Shown here in pieces: positions 18,710 through 28,255 of a stretch of 64,000 nt of DNA. The DNA is from Sorlinia euscelidii (GTDB lineage Bacteria; Pseudomonadota; Alphaproteobacteria; Acetobacterales; Acetobacteraceae). The notes under the pieces were generated by a model. The model made no database searches. It saw nothing but the letters and a program-made list of their open reading frames with translations, and was not told the DNA's origin. A program made the position numbers and the translations under genes. Where the stretch lies: assembly GCF_036452155.1 (NCBI RefSeq), contig NZ_JAWJZY010000001.1; one strand, given 5' to 3'. Position 1 is the first letter of the stretch, and each line of letters begins with the position of its first letter.

Positions 18710-19500
18710 ATTTTTTTTCCTGCCTTGATTGCCGAAATCTGGCGCCCTGTATGCGTGTGACCGCCAAGCGTCATGCGGCGATGGCTGAAGAAACGACGTG
18801 AGTCACTGAGCGTGTCCAGTCTGATCTGCGAAATATGGCGCAATCCGGCGTGGCGGAGGCGAAGGGCGCAATAGCCGCCAAGGTCAAAAAGATAGGCACC
18901 AGCCCGCTCAGCATTCATGAAAAAAGCGCGCGCCTTGTCATCCTGCGCCAGCACTTCAGTGCGCATATCCTCTTCAACCTCATAGCGTCTCTGGCTGATA
19001 CACGGGCCGATGACAGCCGTCAGCTCCTGCGCACCGAGGGTCTGCATTGTCCAGATCGTATTTTCGATAACGCCACGCATGGCGCCGCGCCACCCCGCAT
19101 GAATGGCCGCCACAATATCGCCCGACGCGTCGGAAATCAGGATGGGTCCGCAATCCGCCGTCTGCACGCCGATCGCGATGTCACGGCACGTTGAGACGAT
19201 GGCGTCGGCCGGATCGGCGCTGGAGGATCGCTGAAGGTCCGTCGGATTTTGCAGCGTCAGCACGTCAGAACCATGGACCTGATGCACCGTGACGAGATTT
19301 TGAGCAGGAACGCCCATGAAATTCGCGACCCGCTCCCGATTGACCGCAACATTCTCCGCACGGTCACCGACGGAGGTCGAAATATTCAGACAATCATAAG
19401 GGGGTGTGGAAACGCCGCCCTGGCGAGTAAAAAACCCATGCACAATATCCGGCAAAGCCTGGGCCTGTAAGACATATTGCGGCGAGAGGACTTTAACCAT
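18706..19500 (-). CDS. pgeF: Peptidoglycan editing factor PgeF / YfiH-type polyphenol oxidase
   Basis: 264 aa. Family blocks are VHGFFTRQGGVSTPPYDCLNIS, VHQVHGSDV, GVQTADCGPILI, AAIHAGWRGAMRGVIENTI and IGPCISQRRYEVEEDM; the Cys and His in these are the purine-nucleoside-phosphorylase/laccase-like zinc site. E. coli PgeF keeps wrong amino acids out of peptidoglycan precursors. It overlaps lgt upstream by eight bases and the lipoprotein downstream by four. Confidence 0.92.
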   Translation of the reverse strand: MVKVLSPQYVLQAQALPDIVHGFFTRQGGVSTPPYDCLNISTSVGDRAENVAVNRERVANFMGVPAQNLVTVHQVHGSDVLTLQNPTDLQRSSSADPADAIVSTCRDIAIGVQTADCGPILISDASGDIVAAIHAGWRGAMRGVIENTIWTMQTLGAQELTAVIGPCISQRRYEVEEDMRTEVLAQDDKARAFFMNAERAGAYLFDLGGYCALRLRHAGLRHISQIRLDTLSDSRRFFSHRRMTLGGHTHTGRQISAIKAGKKI

Positions 19501-20335
19501 GATCGGCGCCCCCCGCCATCATGGAAGTCTCACGCGGGTGCCGCATGGCGTACATCATGAGGCCGATCCCGGCAACGGCCATGGGTATGGAGAGAACCTG
19601 CCCCATGGTCACTCCGAAAGGCAGATAACCGATGAAGGCATCCGGCTCCCGGAATAGTTCGCAGAAACTGCGCGCCACCGCGTAACCGAGGAGGAAAAGA
19701 CCTGACAGAAAACCAAATCGCGCCCGCACCCAAGGGTTTTGAACCGCCCAGAGCATCACGGCGAGGAGGATCACCCCTTCCGTCAGCGCCTCATATAGCT
19801 CAGACGGGTGGCGCGGCAGGGGACCCGCATCCGGAAAAATCATGGCCCAGGGAAGGTAATGCGCCGCGGGACGCCCCCAAAGCTCACCATTGATAAAGTT
19901 GGCGCAACGTCCCAATCCGAGGCCGATCGGCACAACGGGCACGATGCGGTCCGAAAATGCCAGAAAATTCAGGCCATTCCGCCAGGAGAAAATGGCCAGT
20001 GTCAAAATGACGCCCAGCGCGCCCCCATGAAACGACATGCCGCCATTCCACACCTGCAGGATCGCCGCCGGGTGGGTCAGATAATATCCCGGCTGGTAGA
20101 ACAGCACGTAGCCGAGGCGACCGCCCAGAACGACGCCGATCATGGCCCAGAAGACGAAATCATCCATCTGCTCCCGCGTCGCGGATTGGGGTGGGAGGGC
20201 TGCAAGGTGAGTCGCAATCTTCCAGCCGATATAGATGGAGACGATGTAGGCCAGCGCATACCAATGCACGCTGAGGGGCCCCAAATTAAAAGCGACCGGG
20301 TCAATTTGCGGAAAATGCAGGGCGCTTTCAGTCAT
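19493..20335 (-). CDS. lgt: Prolipoprotein diacylglyceryl transferase
   Basis: 280 aa, seven membrane segments. Transfers diacylglycerol from phosphatidylglycerol to the lipobox Cys of prolipoproteins. Family signatures are GGRLGYVLFYQPGYY, GGMSFHGG, the Lgt box LGRCANFINGELWGRP and HPSELYEALTEG. First gene of the leftward lgt-pgeF-lipoprotein set. Confidence 0.95.
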   Translation of the reverse strand: MTESALHFPQIDPVAFNLGPLSVHWYALAYIVSIYIGWKIATHLAALPPQSATREQMDDFVFWAMIGVVLGGRLGYVLFYQPGYYLTHPAAILQVWNGGMSFHGGALGVILTLAIFSWRNGLNFLAFSDRIVPVVPIGLGLGRCANFINGELWGRPAAHYLPWAMIFPDAGPLPRHPSELYEALTEGVILLAVMLWAVQNPWVRARFGFLSGLFLLGYAVARSFCELFREPDAFIGYLPFGVTMGQVLSIPMAVAGIGLMMYAMRHPRETSMMAGGADHG

Positions 20336-20583
20336 CAGTATTTCCGATCATGAGAGATGGCATCAAGGCAGAGGAGATTGATTGCATGATGTCGGCCCCT
20401 GATGCAATCTCGCCTGGACATTGAACTCACGCAGCCAACGCGCTAAACGACCGGCAGGCTCAAGCGTTGACCTGTTTTCGGTCGCGAAGCGGGCACATCG
20501 TGCTTCCGCAAGGCGGGTCGCGATCCGCAGGCCGCTTCGCCTTACGTAACGGGCGCGCAGAACGCGCAGCGCAGGAGAGTATC
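20336..20583. promoter_or_regulatory. Divergent promoter region between lgt and the UbiK-like gene
   Basis: 248 bases between divergently transcribed genes. No open frame or hairpin stands out. GGAGAG seven bases before the ATG at 20584 is the ribosome-binding site for the rightward gene. Confidence 0.4.
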
Positions 20584-20880
20584 ATGAGAGACCGCCCCAG
20601 AATATTTGACGATATGTCCGGCCTTGCCGGCGGCGCCTTCTCCGCCCTGACGGGTTTGCGGGAGGAGCTCAAGGCGCTTGTGCAGAACCGCGTCGATGAG
20701 TTTCTCGCCCGGCTGGAAGTCGTGCGGCGAGAGGAATTTGACGCCATGGTGCAGATGGCGAGCCACAGCCGCATGGAGACGGAGCGCCTGGCCCGGCAGG
20801 TCAAGCTACTGGAAGAACGCCTGAAGGCAGCAGAACCACATGGCTCTGCCCCATCAAAGAAAAAACCGGCATCACCCTGA
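20584..20880 (+). CDS. Accessory factor UbiK family (BMFP domain) protein
   Basis: 98 aa with a good SD (GGAGAG) before the ATG. Mostly one amphipathic/coiled-coil helix: DRPRIFDDMSGLAGGAFSALTGLREELKALVQNRVDE, then VRREEFDAMVQMASHSRMET, the BMFP signature, and a short basic tail. The E. coli relative UbiK helps aerobic ubiquinone synthesis; BMFP proteins are also membrane-fusogenic in vitro. A COQ9-like gene two genes downstream fits a ubiquinone link. Confidence 0.85.
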   Translation: MRDRPRIFDDMSGLAGGAFSALTGLREELKALVQNRVDEFLARLEVVRREEFDAMVQMASHSRMETERLARQVKLLEERLKAAEPHGSAPSKKKPASP

Positions 20881-20926
20881 TAACGCTGCCGCCTCCCGCC
20901 TGCCCCTCCCTGGAAGAGCCCGTCTT

Positions 20927-21745
20927 ATGCCGTCAAAACAACTTCCCTCGATTCTTCTCATCGGATGCGGGCATATGGGGGGCGCCCTCTGGCGGGGGTG
21001 GCTGCGACACGGTATCGCGCCTTCCATCATCGTGGATCGCCACCTTGAGACGGTTCCCGCAGGTCATCATATTTGCCGTAAAGCGTCCGATATACCGTCA
21101 GAATTCAAGCCGGACTATATCATCCTCGCCGTGAAACCTGCGCGGATGGAGGACACGCTCAGAGAGATTGCGCCATGGGTCGGTGACGCTGCCATCATCT
21201 CTGTCCTTGCCGGTCGCAATATCGACGACCTGCGCAAGGCCCTGCCCCCATCGGCGCGCGGAAATCCCATCATTCGCGCCATGCCGAACACGCCGAGTGA
21301 AATCGGCCAGGGTGTGACTGGCGCATACGGGGTGGGGTTGTCGGATGCGCAGCGCGGGATCTGCGATGCGATGCTCGCGACGGTTGGTGTTGTTCTGTGG
21401 CTTGATCGGGAGGATGAAATTGAGATCCTGACCCCTCTTTCCGGTTCAGGCCCCGCATATGTCTTTCTCTTCGCGGAATTACTTGAGCAGGAGGCGGTGG
21501 CGCGAGGATTGGCGCCAAAGGCGGCCCGCATTCTGGCCCGGCACACTGTGGCAGGGGCCGGTGCCCTCCTCGCAACATCCGAGGAAGACAGTGCGACACT
21601 GCGCCGCAACGTCACAAGCCCTCATGGCGTTACACAGGCAGCTTTAAACGTCTTCATGCGCGACCATCAGGGGATGAAGCAACTTGTCACCGAAGCTATC
21701 GCGGCTGGGCTTCAGCGAACGAAAGAGCTTTCCAGGTCCGCCTGA
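20927..21745 (+). CDS. proC: Pyrroline-5-carboxylate reductase
   Basis: 272 aa from ATG 20927 (GGAAGAG about ten bases upstream). Last step of proline synthesis. NAD(P) motif LLIGCGHMGGALW, then AVKPARMEDTL, IRAMPNTPSEIGQGVTG, and the C-terminal dimer/active-site block LSGSGPAYVFLFAELLEQ and LRRNVTSPHGVTQAALN. An in-frame start at 20840 would overlap the UbiK-like gene and add a non-family N-terminus. Confidence 0.93.
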   Translation: MPSKQLPSILLIGCGHMGGALWRGWLRHGIAPSIIVDRHLETVPAGHHICRKASDIPSEFKPDYIILAVKPARMEDTLREIAPWVGDAAIISVLAGRNIDDLRKALPPSARGNPIIRAMPNTPSEIGQGVTGAYGVGLSDAQRGICDAMLATVGVVLWLDREDEIEILTPLSGSGPAYVFLFAELLEQEAVARGLAPKAARILARHTVAGAGALLATSEEDSATLRRNVTSPHGVTQAALNVFMRDHQGMKQLVTEAIAAGLQRTKELSRSA

Positions 21746-21768
21746 CCCCAACGTCGCGACCGCGCCCG

Positions 21769-22437
21769 ATGACAGCCGACATGCAAGATAGGATGAAGAG
21801 ATTGACGGCAACGCACCACCGCCCCGATGACATCGAGAAAAAGATCCTCCGCGCCATGATGACGCGCGCCGCAGAGCAGGGCTGGGCCCACGCATCCGTC
21901 TACCAGGCTGCGGAAGAGGCCGGTGTCGCCTTGAATGAGGCGCGACGGCGCTTTCCCAACAAGAACAAGGTTTTGATCTATCTGGGTCACTATGCGGATC
22001 AGCTCGTTTTAGGGCATCACGCCAGCGGCACCCCGCGGGAGCGTCTGTTTGACCTCATGATGCGGCGTCTAGACGGGTTTCAGGAGTACCGCGAGGGCGT
22101 CCGCGCCGTGTTGCGGCACATCCCTTTCGACCCGAAGCTCGGCCTGATGCTGGCCATCATGACGGAAGGGTCGATGGAATGGATGGCGGAAGCTGCGGGG
22201 ATGGATGTCAGTGGCTGGATGGGAAAGCTCCGCCTCAAATCGCTTCTGGCCCTGTGGGGATATCTTATCCGCATCTGGGAGCGTGACGATAGTGAGGACC
22301 TGGCCGAGACCATGTCCGGACTGGATAAAGCGCTCGACCGGGCCGAGCGGATTGGATTGCTGAGATCAGCGACATCTCACTTTAATGATGAGGCGCCGGC
22401 GTCCTTTTCCGAAAATCTCGACCGGCAGGCGAAATAG
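21769..22437 (+). CDS. COQ9-family ubiquinone biosynthesis protein
   Basis: 222 aa. N-terminal TetR-like helical part (KKILRAMMTRAAEQGWAHASVYQAAEEAGVALNEARRRFPNK) followed by a helical COQ9-type domain with RLDGFQEYREGVRAVLRHIPFDPKLGL, LWGYLIRIWERDDSEDLAETM and LDKALDRAERIGL. COQ9 is a lipid-binding protein presenting ubiquinone intermediates to hydroxylases. Lies 23 bases after proC and just upstream of tRNA-Gln. Confidence 0.85.
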   Translation: MTADMQDRMKRLTATHHRPDDIEKKILRAMMTRAAEQGWAHASVYQAAEEAGVALNEARRRFPNKNKVLIYLGHYADQLVLGHHASGTPRERLFDLMMRRLDGFQEYREGVRAVLRHIPFDPKLGLMLAIMTEGSMEWMAEAAGMDVSGWMGKLRLKSLLALWGYLIRIWERDDSEDLAETMSGLDKALDRAERIGLLRSATSHFNDEAPASFSENLDRQAK

Positions 22438-22481
22438 AGGCTTTACCTCCGGGCCGTCTCAAAGTAGAAACGCGCCGAGAT

Positions 22482-22556
22482 TGGGGTGTAGCCAAGTGGT
22501 AAGGCAGCGGATTTTGATTCCGCCATGCGGAGGTTCGAATCCTCCCACCCCAGCCA
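22482..22556 (+). tRNA. tRNA-Gln (anticodon TTG)
   Basis: Complete cloverleaf: acceptor TGGGGTG paired with CACCCCA, D-arm with AGTGGTAAGG, anticodon stem GCGGA/TCCGC around loop TTTTGAT (anticodon TTG), and T-arm GGAGG-TTCGAAT-CCTCC. The CCA end is encoded. Confidence 0.97.
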
Positions 22557-22601
22557 GATCCTCTAGACAAGGAAATCCGGGTTGCGCGCGGCCTCGCCCC
22601 A

Positions 22602-23993
22602 TTAGGGCCAGTAACGCACGTTCAGAGACCACGCCATGGTCACCACGCTGGACAAGGCATATCCGATTGTGACGACATTCCAGAGGCGATAGGTGGCAGG
22701 ACGGGTGGCGATCAAAGCCGGGTCAGGCCGCATCGCGACGATCAGGAAAGCCGCCACGGGTATAAAATATCGCCCCTGTAATCCGATGATTTCATCCTGA
22801 CCGACGATTGTCCATATGACGTAAAGCGATATGCAGACAAGTATCGTCGCACAGATTACCACGGTCAGCGTCATCACGACGCGTCGCGTCTCCCACGCGG
22901 ACTGTCGGATTTTCGGCAGGTAGAATGCGAGCAGGATGAGGGCGAATATCACGGAAGCAACATAGAAAGCGCGCGGCAGAAATGTATCAAGCCAACCGAG
23001 GACACCGATGAATTGCTCGCTTAAATGCTGGCCTTGCAGATGAAATGTGCGCAGCATGGTGCCGGGGAACTGAAGGGGATGGTGCAGCAAATATTGTATC
23101 TGGCCGTGCTCGGACTTGCCGTCGACCGATTCATAGGCCGCCTTACCCCATCTTATACCGGTCAATGCCCAACCGATTGACACGATAAACGGGATGGCAA
23201 GCGAGACAAGCCAGCGCCAGAACCAGATGAGCGGCGTTGTCAGAACAGGTAAAATGGCGAAGACCAGCATGGGCGGTTTGCCGACAAACGCAATAAAGCA
23301 GAACCCGACTCCCCAGATGAGCGCCCAGCTGGGCGGCGCTCCATCCCCTTGACGCGTCAGAAGCGCCGCAGCCAGAAAGGCGGCTGAGATCAGCAGGGCA
23401 TCCTGTGAGCAGCTCCCGAAAAGATGCAGGGTCATGGGCATGGAGGCCAGCGCGACGAGGAAGAGAGCCCCCCTGCGGCAGAGCGCGATCGCCAAGGACG
23501 TAAGCGTGACGGCGAGAAGACCTGTCAAAGCCCGCGCCAGCATGAAGGTGGTGAACACCGAAAAATGGAAAGCTCTGCCAAGCCAGATGCCGACCACCAC
23601 GCCGGGATAGGACCAGGGAGGATTAACGGCCGTATTGGCGATACCATAATATTTAACGGGACCACCCCAGCCATTTTGTTTAACGAAAGCCAGCCTCCCA
23701 GCTGTAACACGTTGATCGGCATGGAAGTTAACATCGTCATAGGCGTGAAGCACCCGCATCATGTCAGCCGGGAAATAACCGCCTGAATCATTCGGCGCCA
23801 CTCTTTTACTGTAGAAATGGCCTTCCGAGATTTGAAGCGCCCTTGCGAAGTGATTGGGCTCGTCCGGGATTTCGCTGATCGGCGTGAACCAGATATTACT
23901 TAAAACCGCGCTTAAACCGATAATCAGGTAGATGATAGCGGTCTTTCGACAATTATGGAGCAATGGCCATGAAGCGCTCAGACTGCCTTTCAT
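22602..23993 (-). CDS. DUF2142 family multi-pass membrane protein
   Basis: 463 aa with about ten membrane segments. The N-terminal periplasmic motif PDEPNHFARALQISEGHF is the DUF2142 hallmark, and GRYFIPVAAFLIVA near the C-terminus also fits. The topology resembles GT-C glycosyltransferases with an acidic motif (EIPDEP) after TM1, so a role in transferring sugars to surface polymers is plausible but unproven. ATG 23993 overlaps the glycosyltransferase stop (ATGA), so the two are translationally coupled. Confidence 0.82.
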   Translation of the reverse strand: MKGSLSASWPLLHNCRKTAIIYLIIGLSAVLSNIWFTPISEIPDEPNHFARALQISEGHFYSKRVAPNDSGGYFPADMMRVLHAYDDVNFHADQRVTAGRLAFVKQNGWGGPVKYYGIANTAVNPPWSYPGVVVGIWLGRAFHFSVFTTFMLARALTGLLAVTLTSLAIALCRRGALFLVALASMPMTLHLFGSCSQDALLISAAFLAAALLTRQGDGAPPSWALIWGVGFCFIAFVGKPPMLVFAILPVLTTPLIWFWRWLVSLAIPFIVSIGWALTGIRWGKAAYESVDGKSEHGQIQYLLHHPLQFPGTMLRTFHLQGQHLSEQFIGVLGWLDTFLPRAFYVASVIFALILLAFYLPKIRQSAWETRRVVMTLTVVICATILVCISLYVIWTIVGQDEIIGLQGRYFIPVAAFLIVAMRPDPALIATRPATYRLWNVVTIGYALSSVVTMAWSLNVRYWP

Positions 23994-26683
23994 AATGAGG
24001 CACAATTTCTGTAAATCCTGGCAATCTCATCCGCCTGGTCTTCAAGCGTCATCAGGTCACCTTTAAGAGGATTGACGTAGAAATCAAAACGTCCGGGATT
24101 GTCGATCAGATTTTGCATCGCGACCATGAGAGGCTTTGGATTTTCACCCATGGAAATGAGATTGCCATTGACACCTTCCACGATCGGTTCGCTTTGTCCC
24201 CCCGGCATTGTTGCGATGACCCAGACATCTCGCGCCAGTGCCTCGCGCACGGTGAGCCCGAAACTTTCCTCCCATTGTGAGGGAAACAGCAGGACGTCTA
24301 TCTCGTCGAAAAAATCATCAATATTTTCGGTTCTGTATCCGGGAACAACAGTGATTTCTCCGCTACTTTTGAAATCACTATCGCGAATACTGGTCAATCC
24401 AAGGTTGGAGCTGCTATCGACAATACGGCACGACCAGTTTGATGATTCGAGACCATCCAACGCGGCTCTAAGCACTCCCCAGCCTTTTGCAGGGGCGATG
24501 CCGCCTACATAGCCCATCCGCAGGGGACTTCCTATTTTGCGAGGACGATGCGGCCTTTTAGGGGGGAAAAATCCATTATTATTGACGATGATTTTTTCCG
24601 GCGAAATGCCGTTCCGCACATAAGCGCGCTTATGAGACTCAGACGGCGCGAGAAGCGCTGCCGCATGTGTTAGTATGTCATAAGACAAACCGCGCCGCGC
24701 CGCTGAGAAAGAATCGACGCGTGAAAGGGGCGGCGTCCTTCCCGCCTGTTTGAGATCATACTGTCCATGATCATCGGTGATGAAGAGATTTTCAGAGATC
24801 CACCAGCAATCATGCAGCGTGATGATGTAAGGAATCTTGCGAGCGCGACACTGCATGGCGAGGTCCATCCCCATTGTCTGGATCGCGTGCAGATGCACGA
24901 TATCGGCTGACCAGGCATCGAGCCATTGCCCGAATATCTCGCCCGTTTTCGTATTGGACGTCCAGAGACATGGCTCAATGGGCGCAGCGATAATGGGCAT
25001 CCCGTCAAAATCATAGCGAATGGCGTGATGATCATCGTTGCTCGCGTCAGCCTTTGTCGTGAACATACTGAGGTCGAAGCCGCGGTCCTTTAATAATGGT
25101 TGCAAGGCTTCAACCAGAAGAGCGGCCCCGCCGAAAGATTGCGGCGCGTAATAAACGCTCGCGGAAAGCACCCGCAATTTTTCCTTTAAGAAAGTCGGGG
25201 GCTTACCGAATAATTCGAGCACCTGGTGGCTGATAATATTTTCGGACGAGAATCTCGTTTCCACGGTCTGGCGTGCTGCTGCCCCCATCTTAATCCGCTT
25301 CTCAGGGTCCGCGCATAGCATCATGATTGCGCGATACCAGGCTTCCTCTGTATCGGCGATGAGGCCATTCACGTCATTCTCCATCACGTCGCAAATGGTT
25401 TGCGATGGGGAACAGATGACTGGTACGGATAAAATGCCCGCTTCCATGAACTTGATCACGCTTTTACAATCATTGAAGCGCGATTTTTCCAGAGGCGCGA
25501 TTGTGAAATCAGCCGCGCTGAGGTGACGCAGATATTGCTCGAATGACGTTTCCCGTGAATGGCGGAAACGGTCTTCGTAACGATGGAGCGCGGTTGACGG
25601 CACAAGATTCCCAACGAGGTGCAGGTGTAATCGAGGCTCATCCGCCATCGCGCGCAGGATCGCGCCTTCAGCCTCTCGAAAATCAACATTTCGCGCACGG
25701 CTGCCCGTACCGAAGCAGAGCCATATTGGTCCTGTTTCTGAAGATTTTACCGGGGGCTTGGCCGCGATTTCTCTCGCGACTTCCATCGTTTCGTGATCAA
25801 GCGCGTTCTCAATGACGTGGACCGATTCCACCCCGGCCTCGACCATAGATTCGGCGAGGGCACGTGTGGATGCGATACCACGACCCGCATAAGTAAGGCT
25901 TGCGCGATGGCGATCCGCCTCTTCAAAGTAAAAGGCGCGCTCCAGATAGGAGATCGTTTCGAGATTGCCGTTTTCTTCATAACTTTGGCGATCAAAAATC
26001 AGGTCATCAACTTCCCAATATGTCGGAATGCCCAGATGCTTCGCCAATTTCATGGCGCGCTCAATGCGAGGCGACAATGTCAGGCGGTAAAATACCGCGA
26101 TCGTCGCTGACAATATCGGGGTGAGGAGATCACGCTCCCGAAATGGGTCGATGACGAGGACTTTCCAGCCGATCGTCTCAAGATGCTCTTTTCTTTGCGT
26201 CACACGATATTTCGTGCAAGCACTAATACCCTGATCAGCGATAATGACAATAAAAGGTTTGACGAGACCGGGATTTGGCGTGACATCCCGGCGGTAAACC
26301 TCTGCACATTTCTCATAATGACGCGTTTGTACAAAATGGCGACCGCCCGTTTTGGCCAATAGCACTGAGCGCTCCCAGTTCTGACGCAGCCATTGGAAGC
26401 ATGTTTTAGCGCCGTGCTCCCGCAGAATGGCGCTGGCATGTTGGAGGAATTTCGACGCGACGTCCCGCTTCACCCCATTTGAGAGGAGGGTTTTGGCGAA
26501 ACGAAGCGGCCAGGTGAGGCGCATCGATATTGAGTTATAAACGCATTCCTGATGATGCCTGAGGTCCGCAACCTCAACCGTCAATCGATATATGTCATTT
26601 CGGAGAACGGTTTCCTCGTCACTACTTCCGTTAAGAACGCGAGGAATGTCTTTATCAATTATGTCGAGCAAGTTGGACCCCAA
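23990..26683 (-). CDS. Large glycosyltransferase with two GT4-like domains
   Basis: 897 aa. A helical N-terminus (residues 1-140) is followed by a first GT-B module (about 145-495, with TYWEVDDLIFD, IWLCFGTGSRARNVDF and APLEKSRFNDCKSVIKFMEAG) and a second GT4 module (about 507-895, with SVYYAPQSFGGAALLVEAL, DIVHLHAIQTMG, LHDCWWISENLF, MGYVGGIAPAKGW and LLFPSQWEESFGLTVREALA with the donor-binding E-x7-E). Such proteins assemble O-antigen or capsule chains. The start is TTG at 26683 with AAGAAAG just upstream; no ATG is available, so it is uncertain. It lies downstream of the RTX-like gene but behind a terminator. Confidence 0.85.
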   Translation of the reverse strand: MGSNLLDIIDKDIPRVLNGSSDEETVLRNDIYRLTVEVADLRHHQECVYNSISMRLTWPLRFAKTLLSNGVKRDVASKFLQHASAILREHGAKTCFQWLRQNWERSVLLAKTGGRHFVQTRHYEKCAEVYRRDVTPNPGLVKPFIVIIADQGISACTKYRVTQRKEHLETIGWKVLVIDPFRERDLLTPILSATIAVFYRLTLSPRIERAMKLAKHLGIPTYWEVDDLIFDRQSYEENGNLETISYLERAFYFEEADRHRASLTYAGRGIASTRALAESMVEAGVESVHVIENALDHETMEVAREIAAKPPVKSSETGPIWLCFGTGSRARNVDFREAEGAILRAMADEPRLHLHLVGNLVPSTALHRYEDRFRHSRETSFEQYLRHLSAADFTIAPLEKSRFNDCKSVIKFMEAGILSVPVICSPSQTICDVMENDVNGLIADTEEAWYRAIMMLCADPEKRIKMGAAARQTVETRFSSENIISHQVLELFGKPPTFLKEKLRVLSASVYYAPQSFGGAALLVEALQPLLKDRGFDLSMFTTKADASNDDHHAIRYDFDGMPIIAAPIEPCLWTSNTKTGEIFGQWLDAWSADIVHLHAIQTMGMDLAMQCRARKIPYIITLHDCWWISENLFITDDHGQYDLKQAGRTPPLSRVDSFSAARRGLSYDILTHAAALLAPSESHKRAYVRNGISPEKIIVNNNGFFPPKRPHRPRKIGSPLRMGYVGGIAPAKGWGVLRAALDGLESSNWSCRIVDSSSNLGLTSIRDSDFKSSGEITVVPGYRTENIDDFFDEIDVLLFPSQWEESFGLTVREALARDVWVIATMPGGQSEPIVEGVNGNLISMGENPKPLMVAMQNLIDNPGRFDFYVNPLKGDLMTLEDQADEIARIYRNCASL

Positions 26684-26744
26684 TGCTTTCTTCGCACAAA
26701 GGAGTGTATAACGAAGATAGGCAAGTGGAAATACGGTATTTGGT

Positions 26745-26778
26745 AAAAAAAAGCCTCGAAAACAATGGTTTCCGAGGC
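26745..26778 (-). terminator. Rho-independent terminator of the RTX-like gene
   Basis: On the minus strand, GCCTCGGAAAC pairs with GTTTTCGAGGC around a CATT loop and is followed by eight T. It separates the RTX-like gene from the glycosyltransferase. Confidence 0.88.
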
Positions 26779-26806
26779 GTTAAAAGTTATAAAAACTTAT
26801 TAAAGT

Positions 26807-28255
26807 TTAACTAATGTCGAAAATCGAAGCATTGAGATGCGTAATACCAACGAAAGTCACGGTCATATTGTTGTCGAGAGTAATCGTCGTATTGTTACCA
26901 TTAACTACAGCTGTGTCGAGAAGCTTCTGGACGGCCTGCGCCGCATTCGCCGGCTTGTAATTATACATGAAGAACTTGTTACCAGCATTGGACATGAAGT
27001 CCTCGATAGTAATGTGCCCGCCAGAATGTCCCTTAAGAACACCAAAATCATTGAGACCCTGACCAGACCGAACAGTTGCGAAACTGTCACCGCTCGTCCC
27101 CTGGAAGGCCGTGCCGAAGACGAAGTGGTTGAAGCCCGAACCACCAATAAGTGTCTGGCTGCCAGGACCTGTCCAGAACTCGACTTTGCCAGTCGAATTG
27201 GACGCATTGACATTCTGATCACCGACAGAGCCAGGCTGGTTTGTGGTGTAGATCAGATATTTATCCGCGGACAATGATAGATTGAGCCCCGACGCGCCCC
27301 AAACCGTCCCATACTGAGTCGTGACGCTGGTATTGCCCGTTCCGTTAATGAAGCTGAGTGCGCCATTGACACTGATCGTGTGGTTAGAGCCCTGAGCCAG
27401 GTAGAGATCGCCTGCCGCAGAAATCGTGTCGCCCGAACCACCAATGATTGAGCCTGACGCCCCGGAGAAGGTAATCGTCGAGTTGATGGCACTATCAACT
27501 GTGCTCGCATTACCAACGTTGATTGTGCTTCCGACAGTAACGCTGGCATCCGTGTGGACGAAGGAATTTGTTGCGAGGTTAAGATTGGTATTGCCACTAT
27601 AGACGGTGACGTTTGCGCGCCCGCCAATCGTGCCATCGACCGTATCCGTCCCGTAAAGACTGACGTTATTCGTACCTTTGCCGAGGCGTATTGTATTATT
27701 GCCAACACCCGTCTGGATCTCGTTATTGCCATCCGAGGTGTAAATCTGATTGCTGCCCTGCCCGGTCACGATCGTCCAGTTACCGGTCGTCCCCGTCGCC
27801 CTGAAAGCATTATCCCCCGTCGTCGCGACAAAAGAGCCGTTATAATTGCCCGCCGTAAAGTCAACACCCGCCAGGTCACCCGACAAGACGGAGAGGAAGG
27901 CCGAGTTTATATTGATGGCGTTGACAGTAACACGCTGATTGAGCTGCGGATCGACGGGCGTATCAGCCGAAACAGATGCATTTACGCCCGTGCCGATAAC
28001 GAGGTGGGTGTAGTCTCCCGAAACAGTGTAACCGCCACCCGCGGAAATAACGCCCTGAGCCACGGTGATCGGCTGAGAAGGCACTTGACCAATATTATCG
28101 CCTGACGTCGTGAAGTCGTCCGACGTGAATTTACCATCGGTATAAGCCGTCAAAATCTGCTGCGCATAGTCCTGGGCAAGGGTTTGCGCCCGCCCACCGT
28201 CGACAGTTACCTGAACCGCCCCGCCTGAAGACCCGACAACTGTTACAACGGCCAT
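26807..28255 (-). CDS. RTX-like beta-repeat secreted protein, paralog A
   Basis: 482 aa from ATG 28255 (AGGA seven bases upstream; TTG 28273 is the alternative). No N-terminal signal peptide or membrane segment. The protein is dominated by Gly, Asn, Ser and Thr in short repeats such as NWTIVTGQGSNQI, TGVGNNTIRLGKGTNNV and LIGGSGFNHFVFG. These resemble hemolysin-type calcium-binding beta-roll repeats but are degenerate. About 220 C-terminal residues form a module shared with the 790-aa protein at 58164: GTVWGASGLNLSLS, FWTGPGSQTLIGGSG, a DF-containing strand, FFMYNYKPANAAQAVQKLLD, and the end FDIS. Lack of a signal peptide plus a C-terminal module fits type I secretion (inference). Function unknown. 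Confidence 0.85.
   Translation of the reverse strand: MAVVTVVGSSGGAVQVTVDGGRAQTLAQDYAQQILTAYTDGKFTSDDFTTSGDNIGQVPSQPITVAQGVISAGGGYTVSGDYTHLVIGTGVNASVSADTPVDPQLNQRVTVNAININSAFLSVLSGDLAGVDFTAGNYNGSFVATTGDNAFRATGTTGNWTIVTGQGSNQIYTSDGNNEIQTGVGNNTIRLGKGTNNVSLYGTDTVDGTIGGRANVTVYSGNTNLNLATNSFVHTDASVTVGSTINVGNASTVDSAINSTITFSGASGSIIGGSGDTISAAGDLYLAQGSNHTISVNGALSFINGTGNTSVTTQYGTVWGASGLNLSLSADKYLIYTTNQPGSVGDQNVNASNSTGKVEFWTGPGSQTLIGGSGFNHFVFGTAFQGTSGDSFATVRSGQGLNDFGVLKGHSGGHITIEDFMSNAGNKFFMYNYKPANAAQAVQKLLDTAVVNGNNTTITLDNNMTVTFVGITHLNASIFDIS

Noticed and set aside
27554..28105. 183-codon open frame opposite RTX-like paralog A
   Set aside because: It is the antisense of a Gly/Asn/Thr-rich repetitive gene, which naturally lacks stops in that frame. 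Composition is not protein-like and there is no start context.
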